Of a DNA stretch of 5,854 bases, positions 1 to 5,545 are shown piece by piece. The translations under genes and the position numbers were made by a program. The notes under the pieces are model-generated. The model had not been told where the DNA came from and did not search any database. It saw only the letters and a program-made list of their open reading frames with translations. Location of the stretch: NCBI GenBank assembly GCA_030668505.1, contig DAOUTV010000129.1:1-5854 (forward strand), given 5' to 3'. The stretch comes from Desulfobacterales bacterium (GTDB taxonomy: Bacteria; Desulfobacterota; Desulfobacteria; Desulfobacterales; C00003060). Numbering within the stretch: position 1 is the first letter of the stretch; the number at the start of each line of letters is the position of its first letter.

Positions 1-1
1 C

Positions 2-628
2 CTCGATGGCGAAGAGCGCATCAGTGTTTACCCCGTATTTGAATCACTTGACATTCGTCCCTGCAGGAATCTGGGACCCAACCCTTTGAGGCATTTGAGA
101 TTTGTTACAGATATCCACCTTGGCAGGCTAACAAGGTACCTCCGTCTTTTGGGATTTGATACCCTCTATTACAATGATTTCAATCCCTTGGGCCTCATTG
201 AGGTCTCTGTACGCCAAGCTCGCGTGTTACTAACCCGAAGAAGGCGTCTCTTGAAAAACAAAATCATAACTCGTGGGATTTGGGTCAGAGACGTTGACCC
301 TAGAACGCAGCTAAAATGGATCTTCCAGCGACTAGATCTGTATGCTGAAGCAAGCCCATTCTCAAGGTGCCTTTGCTGTAATGGGCTCGTTAGACCGATC
401 TCAAAGCAAGAGGTCGCCCACAGACTCCCCTCAAAGATAAGAGCCGGCCACCAGTCCTTTTCTTTGTGTAGCTCCTGTCATCGGGTTTACTCACCTTCGC
501 CAGAATGCCCCGTGTGGGAGCACGGGGATGAGCCGACTTCGCCAAAGCACTGGCTGCGAGCCGACTTCGCCATAGTAGCCTCGGCTACGACGGCTGAACG
601 GCTGAAATGGCGTGGTGACCCGCCATAG
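2..628 (+). CDS. Mut7-C family RNase-domain protein, 5' partial, C-terminus replaced by inserted element
   Basis: The frame is open from base 2 with no start in the window. TTG at 86 is internal, because the codons before it encode DGEERISVYPVF, the typical end of the Mut7-C ubiquitin-like domain. The Mut7-C (PIN-like RNase, PF01927) domain follows, with FVTDIHLGRLTRYLRLLGFD near 101-160. A zinc-ribbon-like pair comes next: CLCC (368-379) and CSSC (467-478). The family normally ends VYW-x-G-(S/T)-H, but after VY at 485-490 the reading enters a mobile element, adds 45 element-encoded residues and stops at 626. The family is predicted to be cytoplasmic and to cut RNA; its substrate is poorly known. 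The usual TRD motif reads TRRRR (233-247) and the preceding acidic pair reads NP, so catalysis is doubtful. The family call is secure. Whether the chimeric product is made or functional is not. Confidence 0.85.
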   Translation, partial: LDGEERISVYPVFESLDIRPCRNLGPNPLRHLRFVTDIHLGRLTRYLRLLGFDTLYYNDFNPLGLIEVSVRQARVLLTRRRRLLKNKIITRGIWVRDVDPRTQLKWIFQRLDLYAEASPFSRCLCCNGLVRPISKQEVAHRLPSKIRAGHQSFSLCSSCHRVYSPSPECPVWEHGDEPTSPKHWLRADFAIVASATTAERLKWRGDPP

Positions 629-718
629 CCTCGGCGAAGGCGGGTTATTGCTTCGGCGAGTTCCGCCGTACTGAGACACATTCAGGATGCCCTGTGCGGG
701 AGCACAGGGAGGCTTCAC
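491..718 (+). mobile_element. Non-autonomous IS200/IS605-like element, copy 1 (228 bp)
   Basis: This is an almost identical partner of 5234-5458. It lies 3' of TTAC (487-490) and ends in TCAC (715-718). Removing it restores the host reading frame exactly. The ends are not inverted repeats. Each carries a 7-bp hairpin in the same orientation: CCCCGTG-TGGGAG-CACGGGG (508-527) and CCCTGTG-CGGGAG-CACAGGG (690-709). The two hairpins differ by a compensated C-G to T-A pair. Inside are a 28-bp unit (530-557), a diverged second unit (558-588) and an ACCCGCC/GGCGGGT stem (618-645). There is no transposase, so it would need TnpA or a RAYT acting in trans. The strand is given as the orientation of the hairpins. 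A 3-bp ACT duplication cannot be excluded, because ACT flanks both ends in both copies. Confidence 0.8.
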
Positions 719-778
719 TGGAAAGGGACACATTTTAAACGAATGAGCCGTTTTGTACAGGAGATGCTCGGGGGGTAG
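719..778 (+). pseudogene. Severed 3' end of the Mut7-C gene
   Basis: Directly after the element, codons in the same phase read WKGTHFKRMSRFVQEMLGG and stop at TAG 776-778. Joined to VY at 485-490 this gives VYWKGTH, the canonical end of the Mut7-C zinc-ribbon region. The segment has no start codon or ribosome-binding site of its own and is cut off by the TAG at 626. It is a remnant that dates the insertion as later than the functional gene. The lack of frameshifts or stops in 19 codons suggests the insertion is fairly recent. Confidence 0.85.
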
Positions 779-799
779 CGTAGTGGAGCCAACTTCTTA

Positions 800-828
800 T
801 TGACTTCATAACCATAATTTTATATAGT
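800..828 (+). promoter_or_regulatory. Sigma70-type promoter of the phosphatase gene
   Basis: TTGACT (800-805) and TATAGT (823-828) are separated by 17 bp, each matching consensus at 5 of 6 positions. The expected transcription start is near 834-837, one to four bases before the GTG start codon at 838. Confidence 0.65.
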
Positions 829-837
829 TAATTTATT

Positions 838-1617
838 GTGGATCTGGGAAAAATCAGTGATACTGGCATTGCGGCTGCGGCTCGGGCAGGCGAAATCCTT
901 CGCAGTTACTGGGGCAAAACCCATACAGTAGAAAAAAAAGGCGCCATCAACCTTGTTACCGAAGCCGACCTGGCTTCTGAAAATGCCATCATCCAGCTTA
1001 TACGGGCTGTATTCCCGGACCACAGCGTGCTGGCCGAAGAAAGTGGCGTAATCCCGGGGACAGACGCCTATGAGTGGATCATAGACCCCTTGGATGGAAC
1101 TACAAATTTCGCCCATCACCTACCCGACTTCAGTCTCTCCATTGCCTTTGCTTCTAAGGGAGATATTGTATTTGGCGTAGTCTTGAATCCGGTTACCGGA
1201 GAACTCTTTTGTGGTACCCGAGGTCAGGGGGCTACTCTCAACAGCCGACCCATTAGAGTCTCCAGCACAAAGGTTATTGGTGAAAGTTTGCTGGTCACTG
1301 GTTTTCCCTATAACCTCCAGACCGTGATCCGCCCCCTGATTTACCGGTTTGAGCGATGTCTAATGGCTGCCCAAGGAGTTCGCCGACTGGGCTCTGCAGC
1401 CCTGGACCTGTGTTATGTGGCCTGCGGCAGGTTCGACGGTTTCTGGGAACAAAATCTGGCTCCGTGGGATACAGCAGCAGGCATGATCATAGCCCAGGAA
1501 GCAGGGGCAATAATCTCTGATTTCTCAAATGGGCCTTACAACATTGAAAAGAAAGAAATTTTGGCTACAAATGGCCTTGTCCATCAGGAAATGACTGCGC
1601 TGTTGACATTATCATGA
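838..1617 (+). CDS. Inositol monophosphatase family protein (SuhB-like)
   Basis: A 259-residue protein of normal family length. It is a Mg2+-dependent, Li+-sensitive-type cytoplasmic phosphatase that removes phosphate from inositol-1-phosphate or related sugar or nucleotide phosphates; the exact substrate cannot be read from sequence. The metal-site residues are all present: TEAD (41-44), E67 in LAEES, DPLDGTTNF (83-91) and WDTAAG (210-215, D211). GTG at 838 is the only reasonable start: an in-frame TAA lies at 829-831 and the N-terminal helix begins at residue 8 or so. No Shine-Dalgarno sequence precedes it, and the predicted transcription start almost coincides with it, so translation is probably leaderless. 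The stop overlaps the next gene's ATG (ATGA). Archaeal and bacterial homologues may also act on fructose-1,6-bisphosphate, so that activity is an alternative. Confidence 0.93.
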   Translation: MDLGKISDTGIAAAARAGEILRSYWGKTHTVEKKGAINLVTEADLASENAIIQLIRAVFPDHSVLAEESGVIPGTDAYEWIIDPLDGTTNFAHHLPDFSLSIAFASKGDIVFGVVLNPVTGELFCGTRGQGATLNSRPIRVSSTKVIGESLLVTGFPYNLQTVIRPLIYRFERCLMAAQGVRRLGSAALDLCYVACGRFDGFWEQNLAPWDTAAGMIIAQEAGAIISDFSNGPYNIEKKEILATNGLVHQEMTALLTLS

Positions 1618-1811
1618 AAAGAACGATTCTTAATTCAAAGCTCCTGGCAGACAAGTTAGACTGCTTTGGACACTATGACCATGACGACACCATTTGCCGG
1701 GATTGGTGTCAGTTAAACATTCGTTGCGCTATTGTCCAGCATCAGTATGAAGAGCTTGAAATACTGGAAGATCTTTTCGACGCTGAGCTGGAATCAGACA
1801 TGATGCAATAG
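1614..1811 (+). CDS. Small CFG/cysteine-motif protein (65 aa), unknown function
   Basis: ATG at 1614 overlaps the phosphatase stop by four bases (ATGA), so translation is probably coupled; no separate ribosome-binding site is seen. The protein has CFGHYDHDD at 17-25 followed by C28, C32 and C38 (C-x10-C-x3-C-x5-C). It resembles the CFG-x-YD-x2-D-x2-C-x2-C-x4-C signature I recall from many short uncharacterised proteins of deltaproteobacteria and archaea. The four cysteines could hold zinc or an iron-sulfur cluster; this is inference. The last third is acidic and probably helical (EELEILEDLFDAELE). There is no signal peptide or membrane segment. Its last 83 bp lie antisense to the end of the iron-sulfur gene. 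The motif and the coupling make it likely real. Confidence 0.7.
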   Translation: MKRTILNSKLLADKLDCFGHYDHDDTICRDWCQLNIRCAIVQHQYEELEILEDLFDAELESDMMQ

Positions 1812-3105
1812 CTTTTTCAACCAGCACCAGGGGGTGGCAAACCCCAATCCTTCCTACCAGGCCGCGACGGCTTATCCCCTCTGCAAACTGCAGAAGACAC
1901 CCCGTGCAACCTGTAACAATCTTATCGGGTTGCGCCTTTTCGAAGTCCTCCATGCGCCGCTCCAGGATTTTCATCGACAATGGGAAGTGAGAAAGGTTAA
2001 AATCCCCTCCGTGGCCACAACATTGGCCGGGGTGGGAGGCTTCTACCAGTTGCAGCCCGGGTACAGCCTGGAGGAGTTTCCGTGGGGCCTGGGTAATTTC
2101 CTGCCCAATCCTTAGATGACAAGGGTCATGATAGGCAACCCGCAATGGCTTTGTGTCATTCTTGCGCCCCGTCGGCTCAAGGGCTTTAAGATACCCCTCA
2201 ATACCAAGATGGTTCACCAGAAAGGTCATAGCATCCATGTGCTTCCGGGCCATTGAATCTGCAACATCATGGAATGAAGGGTCATCCGCAAAGAGCGACG
2301 CAAGGGCCTTCAGGTGTGATCCGCAGGAAGCACACACGGTCAAAATGGCATCAAGCTCCAGAGATTCAAACACTTTGATATTCTTTTTGGCCAGTTTTCG
2401 AGCAGTCTTAGTATCACCAGAAACGTAGGCAGGCAGCCCGCAGCAACCTTGGTCTTCCGGTACGACCAGGGTTGCTCCCACACGTCCAAGGATACGCACA
2501 AGGGCCCGCGCAATATCCGGGAAGAGATAGTTGGCGCCGCAGCCCACAAAGAATCCAATCCGCGGGCCTTCAGCATTTGCGGCAGGTTCGGGTCGGAAGG
2601 CATCCAGAAAGGGAGTCCAGGCAATGGGAGGGACCGTGTTCCTTTCGGTGAAAAAGGATAGGGGAAATCGAAGATGGAGTCCGCTCGTCTCTGGAATTTT
2701 TTTGCACGCCAGCGCCTGAAGGAGCGCACCACCCTTGAGCAGGGCCCTCGCGGACAAGCGCCCTTCCCTAACGCTCCTAAGCACACTATTTTGGGGCTCA
2801 CCTCTCTTTTGGTCCTCAAAGAGCCGCCGGCGACCCAACTGGATCAGGAGGGTGGTTTCAACCCTGCTTGCACAAACCTGAGCGCACGCTCCGCAAAGAA
2901 GACATCGCGAAAGGATTTCCCCAAGACGGTCCGACCACCTCATGGTTCCAGTTTCAACAGATTCCAGCAGGGCCAACTTGCCCCGGGCTACATCGACTTC
3001 TCGAAAGGTGGCCTGATAGACTGGACACACGCTCATGCACTGGCCGCACCGCTTGCATCTATTGAGATCGGTTTCCATCCCCATACTCATATCATACGAG
3101 ATCAA
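1729..3105 (-). CDS. GlcF/LutA-like (Fe-S)-binding CCG-domain oxidoreductase subunit
   Basis: A 458-residue cytoplasmic electron-transfer subunit of the glycolate/lactate oxidase type (GlcF, LutA, or the iron-sulfur partner of FAD D-lactate dehydrogenases). Two ferredoxin-like [4Fe-4S] motifs lie at C17-C20-C23-C27 and C68-C71-C74-C78. Two cysteine-rich CCG domains follow: C189, CC221-222, C258-C261 and C329, CC362-363, C400-C403. These fit the family signature CX31-32CCX35-36CXXC. The partner FAD subunit is not in the window, so the substrate is unassigned. TTG at 3105 overlaps the kinase stop (TTGA) and follows GGAAG. ATGs at 3090, 3084 and 3078 are equally possible and leave all motifs intact. 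About 25 residues after CHPLVLVEKAI are extra and overlap the 65-codon gene. No terminator is seen. Confidence 0.9.
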   Translation of the reverse strand: MISYDMSMGMETDLNRCKRCGQCMSVCPVYQATFREVDVARGKLALLESVETGTMRWSDRLGEILSRCLLCGACAQVCASRVETTLLIQLGRRRLFEDQKRGEPQNSVLRSVREGRLSARALLKGGALLQALACKKIPETSGLHLRFPLSFFTERNTVPPIAWTPFLDAFRPEPAANAEGPRIGFFVGCGANYLFPDIARALVRILGRVGATLVVPEDQGCCGLPAYVSGDTKTARKLAKKNIKVFESLELDAILTVCASCGSHLKALASLFADDPSFHDVADSMARKHMDAMTFLVNHLGIEGYLKALEPTGRKNDTKPLRVAYHDPCHLRIGQEITQAPRKLLQAVPGLQLVEASHPGQCCGHGGDFNLSHFPLSMKILERRMEDFEKAQPDKIVTGCTGCLLQFAEGISRRGLVGRIGVCHPLVLVEKAIASCLIPAQRRKDLPVFQALHTDAGQ

Positions 3106-4652
3106 ACGGCTTCCAGTCCCAGAATCTCCCCTATTTTTTCAGACAGCTGTTTAATACTAAAGGGCTTCTGAATAAAACCATCACAGCCGCGATTCAATAT
3201 TTCCGTGGCTTCACCATCTATGCTATAGCCACTTGAAAGCAGAACCTTTACATTAGGGTTGATCCTCTTCATTCGGTCATAGGCATCGCCACCACCCATG
3301 TTGGGCATAACCATGTCCAAAAGGACTATGTCTATATCGCCCCAGTTTTTTCTGTAAACATCGATGGCCTCTTTTCCATCCCTGGCAATAAGGACCCGAT
3401 AACCCATGGCCTCCAACAATTCCTGTGCAACTCCAAGGATGACATCTTCGTCGTCTACCAGCAGGACCGTCCTGGTTCCCTCAATGGACTGCTCAGCAGT
3501 CCTGACAGCTTTCCAGGCCTTTCTTTCTGATGCAGGCAGATAAACACTGAAAGTCGTCCCTTGCCCTTTCTTTGATTGCACATCAATATATCCGCGATGG
3601 CCCTTTATAATGCCGTAAGCAGAAGCCAAGCCAAGGCCCGTGCCCCGGCCCATCTCTTTGGTCGTAAAGAACGGATCAAAGATGCGCTCCATGGTTTCCT
3701 CATCCATACCTTTGCCCGTGTCAGACACCGTTAACAGGACATAGTTACCGGGTTTAGGATCATAGGGTTTGTCCTTGATATCCTTGTGGGTGACATTCAT
3801 GGTTTTTAGGACAAGATCCCCACCGCCGGACATGGCATCTGCTGCATTTACAAACAGATTCAAAAGCACCTGCTCTATCTGCCTATTGTCTGCCTCTATA
3901 GAAAATAAATCTTCGGCAAGCTCTCGACGAATCGTAATCTCCTTTCTGGTCCTGCCAAAGGCCTCAGAGGTCTCTTCCAATAATTGGTTCAGGTCAATAG
4001 GCTTGACTTCATACCTGCCCTTCCTGGCATATCCAAGAAGGTGTGAGGTAAGTCTGGCTCCGCTTTGAACCTGCTTTTGAATGTTTCTTAGCCGTTCATA
4101 ATGCGGGTGCGCGGGATCGATATCCAGAAGCATCAAGGAGATATTTCCCTGAATACCCATGAGCAGATTGTTAAAGTCATGGGCGATGCCGCCTGCAAGG
4201 GTACCGATCGCCTCCATCTTATGAGCCTGCCTGAGTTGGGTTTCAAGCTTCTTTCTCTCTTCCTGAGCCCCCTTGCGTTCGCTTTTCAATCTTTTTTGAT
4301 CAATGGCATTTTTCACCGTCTTTAGCAATTCCTCATGCTCAAACGGCTTTGTGAGATAATCGTTCGCTCCACTTCTCAGCGCCTTTACGGCCGATTCTGT
4401 GGAAGCATGCCCGGTTATCACAATGACCAAGGTATCCGGACTTTGATGCTCTATGTAATCCATGACCTGGTAACCATCCATATCCGGCATAACCATGTCA
4501 AGAAGCACAAGGTCGAAACTATTTCCGGCTAAATACTCTATGGCCTCTCTGCCACTATTACCTGTATGTATCTCATAGCTCTGACCGCTCAACAAGGCCT
4601 TCAGGCTGTCACACATACGGGGTTCATCATCAACTATCAGTATTTTGGACAT
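3102..4652 (-). CDS. Hybrid phosphorelay protein REC-HisKA-HATPase-REC
   Basis: A 516-residue soluble signalling protein. REC1 (about 1-118): acidic pocket D8-D9, phospho-acceptor D52 in LLDMVMP, T80, K102 in LTKPF. A charged coiled-coil linker spans about 118-145. HisKA carries H158 in GGIAHDFNNLL. The ATPase domain has the N box at N269 (FVNAADA), DTGKGM at 311-316, FDPFFTT and GTGLGLA at 337-343. REC2 (about 396-514): D400-D401, D446 in LLDMVMP, S473, K496. There is no membrane segment, PAS or GAF domain and no DNA-binding output, so input probably comes through phosphorylation of REC1 and output leaves through REC2. ATG at 4652 is chosen because GGAG lies nine bases upstream and MSKILIVDDE is a standard REC start; GTG 4664 and ATG 4661 sit on top of the ribosome-binding site. 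It overlaps the following iron-sulfur gene. Confidence 0.92.
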   Translation of the reverse strand: MSKILIVDDEPRMCDSLKALLSGQSYEIHTGNSGREAIEYLAGNSFDLVLLDMVMPDMDGYQVMDYIEHQSPDTLVIVITGHASTESAVKALRSGANDYLTKPFEHEELLKTVKNAIDQKRLKSERKGAQEERKKLETQLRQAHKMEAIGTLAGGIAHDFNNLLMGIQGNISLMLLDIDPAHPHYERLRNIQKQVQSGARLTSHLLGYARKGRYEVKPIDLNQLLEETSEAFGRTRKEITIRRELAEDLFSIEADNRQIEQVLLNLFVNAADAMSGGGDLVLKTMNVTHKDIKDKPYDPKPGNYVLLTVSDTGKGMDEETMERIFDPFFTTKEMGRGTGLGLASAYGIIKGHRGYIDVQSKKGQGTTFSVYLPASERKAWKAVRTAEQSIEGTRTVLLVDDEDVILGVAQELLEAMGYRVLIARDGKEAIDVYRKNWGDIDIVLLDMVMPNMGGGDAYDRMKRINPNVKVLLSSGYSIDGEATEILNRGCDGFIQKPFSIKQLSEKIGEILGLEAV

Positions 4653-4678
4653 ATAAGACATCACTCCCTCTACGAACC

Positions 4679-4720
4679 AAGGGCTTGCACAAAAGCAACT
4701 TACCCTTATGGCCCTTTTGG
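4679..4720 (-). promoter_or_regulatory. Alternative hairpins between leader peptide and kinase gene
   Basis: Read on the minus strand, CCCTT (4683-4679) can pair with AAGGG (4707-4703), enclosing a TTGC/GCAA inner stem with loop TTTTGT. Alternatively GCCCTT (4684-4679) pairs with AAGGGC (4716-4711), extended by CC/GG across a two-base bulge (4677-4678 with 4719-4720). The two folds use the same strand and exclude each other. No T-tract follows, so this is not a standard terminator. A switch acting on the kinase start is possible but unproven. Confidence 0.35.
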
Positions 4721-4724
4721 CATC

Positions 4725-4784
4725 TCAGTTTGTTTTACCTAAAATTAGAATAGAAAGAACTATAATAGCCCTCTTCAACGTCAT
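4725..4784 (-). CDS. Putative 19-codon hydrophobic leader/small membrane peptide
   Basis: AGGAGGT sits four bases before the ATG, the strongest Shine-Dalgarno sequence in the window. The peptide MTLKRAIIVLSILILGKTN has two basic residues, a 10-12 residue aliphatic core and a polar end. It could be a single membrane-spanning small protein, a translated leader controlling the downstream kinase (72 nt later), or the signal-peptide stub of a decayed gene. The two other frames downstream give no continuation, which argues against a simple frameshift. I do not recognise a family. Confidence 0.45.
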   Translation of the reverse strand: MTLKRAIIVLSILILGKTN

Positions 4785-4800
4785 GACTACCTCCTAAGCG

Positions 4801-4811
4801 TTTGTCACAAA
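4801..4811. promoter_or_regulatory. Palindrome TTTGTCACAAA, possible operator
   Basis: A perfect TTTGT/ACAAA palindrome with a single central base lies just upstream of the leader-peptide ribosome-binding site. A TTGACA at 4834-4829 on the minus strand lies further upstream but lacks a well-spaced -10. It may be an operator for the kinase operon; its short length makes chance occurrence possible. Confidence 0.25.
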
Positions 4812-4827
4812 ATACCTATACGACCCC

Positions 4828-4856
4828 TTGTCAAATATGCAAAATAGCTGTAAAAT
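4828..4856 (+). promoter_or_regulatory. Possible plus-strand promoter TTGTCA-17-TAAAAT
   Basis: Both boxes match consensus at 5 of 6 positions with 17-bp spacing, but no gene follows on the plus strand within the window. The area is AT-rich, so a chance match is likely. If real, it would make a non-coding transcript across about 4863-5030. Confidence 0.2.
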
Positions 4857-5016
4857 CATATATTAATTTTTTTGTGAAAACCGGGTTAGACTATTATGGC
4901 ACCATGAATAAAAAATGCAAATTATTTCTTTAAACCAGTACCATAGGCTGAAATGCTTTGTGCCCTTCCCGGATAAGGACCTGATTGATTGGCATAAAAG
5001 CCATTATATTAACCCA

Positions 5017-5120
5017 GCAATTAAATAGGCCAACTTCGTCATGCCGGACTTGATCCGGCATCCAGTGCTTTTCTGGATTCCGGCTTTCGCCGGAATGACG
5101 GATTTAGGGTATTTAATCGC
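5017..5120. repeat. 11-bp inverted repeats flanking the cruciform repeat
   Basis: GCAATTAAATA (5017-5027) and TATTTAATCGC (5110-5120) are inverted copies matching at 10 of 11 positions. They bracket the 5037-5100 palindrome almost symmetrically. The block may be a small MITE-like unit of about 104 bp, or a coincidence of AT-rich flanks. Confidence 0.35.
5037..5100. repeat. 64-bp cruciform dispersed repeat (CGTCAT...ATGACG)
   Basis: The outer arms are CGTCAT/ATGACG. Inside are two hairpins, TGCCGGA-5-TCCGGCA (5042-5060) and ATTCCGGC-4-GCCGGAAT (5077-5096), with TCCAG/CTGGA (5061-5065 and 5073-5077) between them. The whole can also fold as one long imperfect hairpin. Repeats of nearly this sequence are scattered between genes in many proteobacterial and deltaproteobacterial genomes (known from general familiarity, not searched here). 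It carries no coding sequence. Confidence 0.75.
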
Positions 5121-5132
5121 CGGAGTAATAGC

Positions 5133-5233
5133 TTAATAAAGAAGCCTTTCCAGTTGGTTTATATAAAAACCTGATGTATGGCGTTTCTTTTCCTTAAAAA
5201 GCTTGTCATATGTCGTTGTTAGCGGAATTATAC
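5133..5233 (-). pseudogene. Possible 3' part of a small gene cut by element copy 2
   Basis: Minus-strand codons just beyond the element read IIPLTTTYDKLFKEKKRH and continue to Y before TAA at 5135-5133, about 33 codons open. With the 5455-5532 fragment it could form a 57-codon ORF, but only if one base was lost or gained at the junction: straight excision of 225 bp leaves the halves one base out of frame. No family is recognised and it may be fortuitous. Confidence 0.3.
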
Positions 5234-5458
5234 TCACCTTCGCCAGAATGCCCCGTGCGGAAGCACGGGGATGAGCCGACTTCGCCAAAGCACTGGCTAC
5301 GAGCCGACTTCGCCAAAGCACTGGCTGCGACGGCTGAACGGCTGAAATGGCGTGGTGACCCGCCATAGCCTCGGCGAAGGCGGGTTATTGCTTCGGCGAG
5401 TTCCGCCGTCCTAAGACACAGTCAGGATGCCATGTGCGGGAGCACAGGGAGGCTTCAC
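5234..5458 (+). mobile_element. Non-autonomous IS200/IS605-like element, copy 2 (225 bp)
   Basis: The same element as 491-718, with the same orientation and ends. It lies 3' of ATAC (5230-5233) and ends in TCAC (5455-5458). The left 39 bp differ at two positions and the right 130 bp at four. The 28-bp internal unit is present as a near-perfect tandem pair (5273-5300 and 5301-5328, one difference); copy 1 has a diverged second unit three bases longer. The left hairpin (5251-5270) is intact. The right one (5430-5449) has one mismatch, CCATGTG against CACAGGG. No transposase is encoded. Confidence 0.8.
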
Positions 5459-5532
5459 TTGAAGTACTCTGACTCCCCTTGGCTCTTCTTGTCTTCAAAT
5501 TGAAATGTCCAATAATGATCAGGTAGGGCCAT
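5455..5532 (-). pseudogene. Possible 5' part of a small gene ending in element copy 2
   Basis: ATG at 5532 has a weak AGGT seven bases upstream and an in-frame TAG four codons before it. It encodes MALPDHYWTFQFEDKK and nine more residues, then stops at TGA 5457-5455 inside the element's TCAC end. If the element is removed with a one-base adjustment, it joins the 5133-5233 frame to give 57 residues. The mixed composition (DHYWTFQFEDKK) looks protein-like, but I cannot name a family. It is a candidate only. Confidence 0.3.
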
Positions 5533-5545
5533 CGATATTACCTAT

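Larger units (their letters stand above)
4785..5036. other. Gene-free intergenic region upstream of the kinase operon
   Basis: An AT-rich stretch with no ORF of credible length on either strand. Apart from the palindrome and promoter-like boxes listed separately, I see only weak structure, for example TGGC-6-GCCA at about 4990-5003. It probably holds the control region of the leader-kinase-iron-sulfur operon. Confidence 0.5.

Noticed and set aside
618..650. ACCCGCC/GGCGGGT hairpin as a terminator for the Mut7-C gene
   Set aside because: Followed by TATTGCTTC instead of a T-tract, and identical in the second element copy, so it is part of the element.
487..733. Two minus-strand ORFs of 64 and 80 codons across element copy 1
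   Set aside because: They lie within GC-rich repeat sequence antisense to the Mut7-C tail, with low-complexity translations and no motif.
820..1119. 99-codon minus-strand ORF
   Set aside because: Antisense shadow of the inositol-monophosphatase gene, whose catalytic motifs are all in the plus frame.
1834..3171. Several plus-strand ORFs of 62-165 codons
   Set aside because: Antisense to the iron-sulfur gene, whose frame carries all cysteine motifs; no independent ribosome sites or family features.
3769..4532. Plus-strand ORFs of 65-99 codons inside the kinase gene
   Set aside because: Shadows of the REC-HK-REC frame.
4806..4834. Minus-strand promoter at TTGACA (4834-4829)
   Set aside because: The only -10-like hexamer (TATTTT) is 14 bp away, too short a spacing; kept only as context for the palindrome.
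5037..5100. Cruciform repeat as a tRNA or small structured RNA
   Set aside because: No anticodon, T-loop or CCA features; arms match a common dispersed DNA repeat.
5133..5366. A single 77-codon minus-strand gene
   Set aside because: Its first half is translated from element copy 2 (shared repeat sequence), so it cannot be a native gene as a unit; only the part beyond 5233 may be native.
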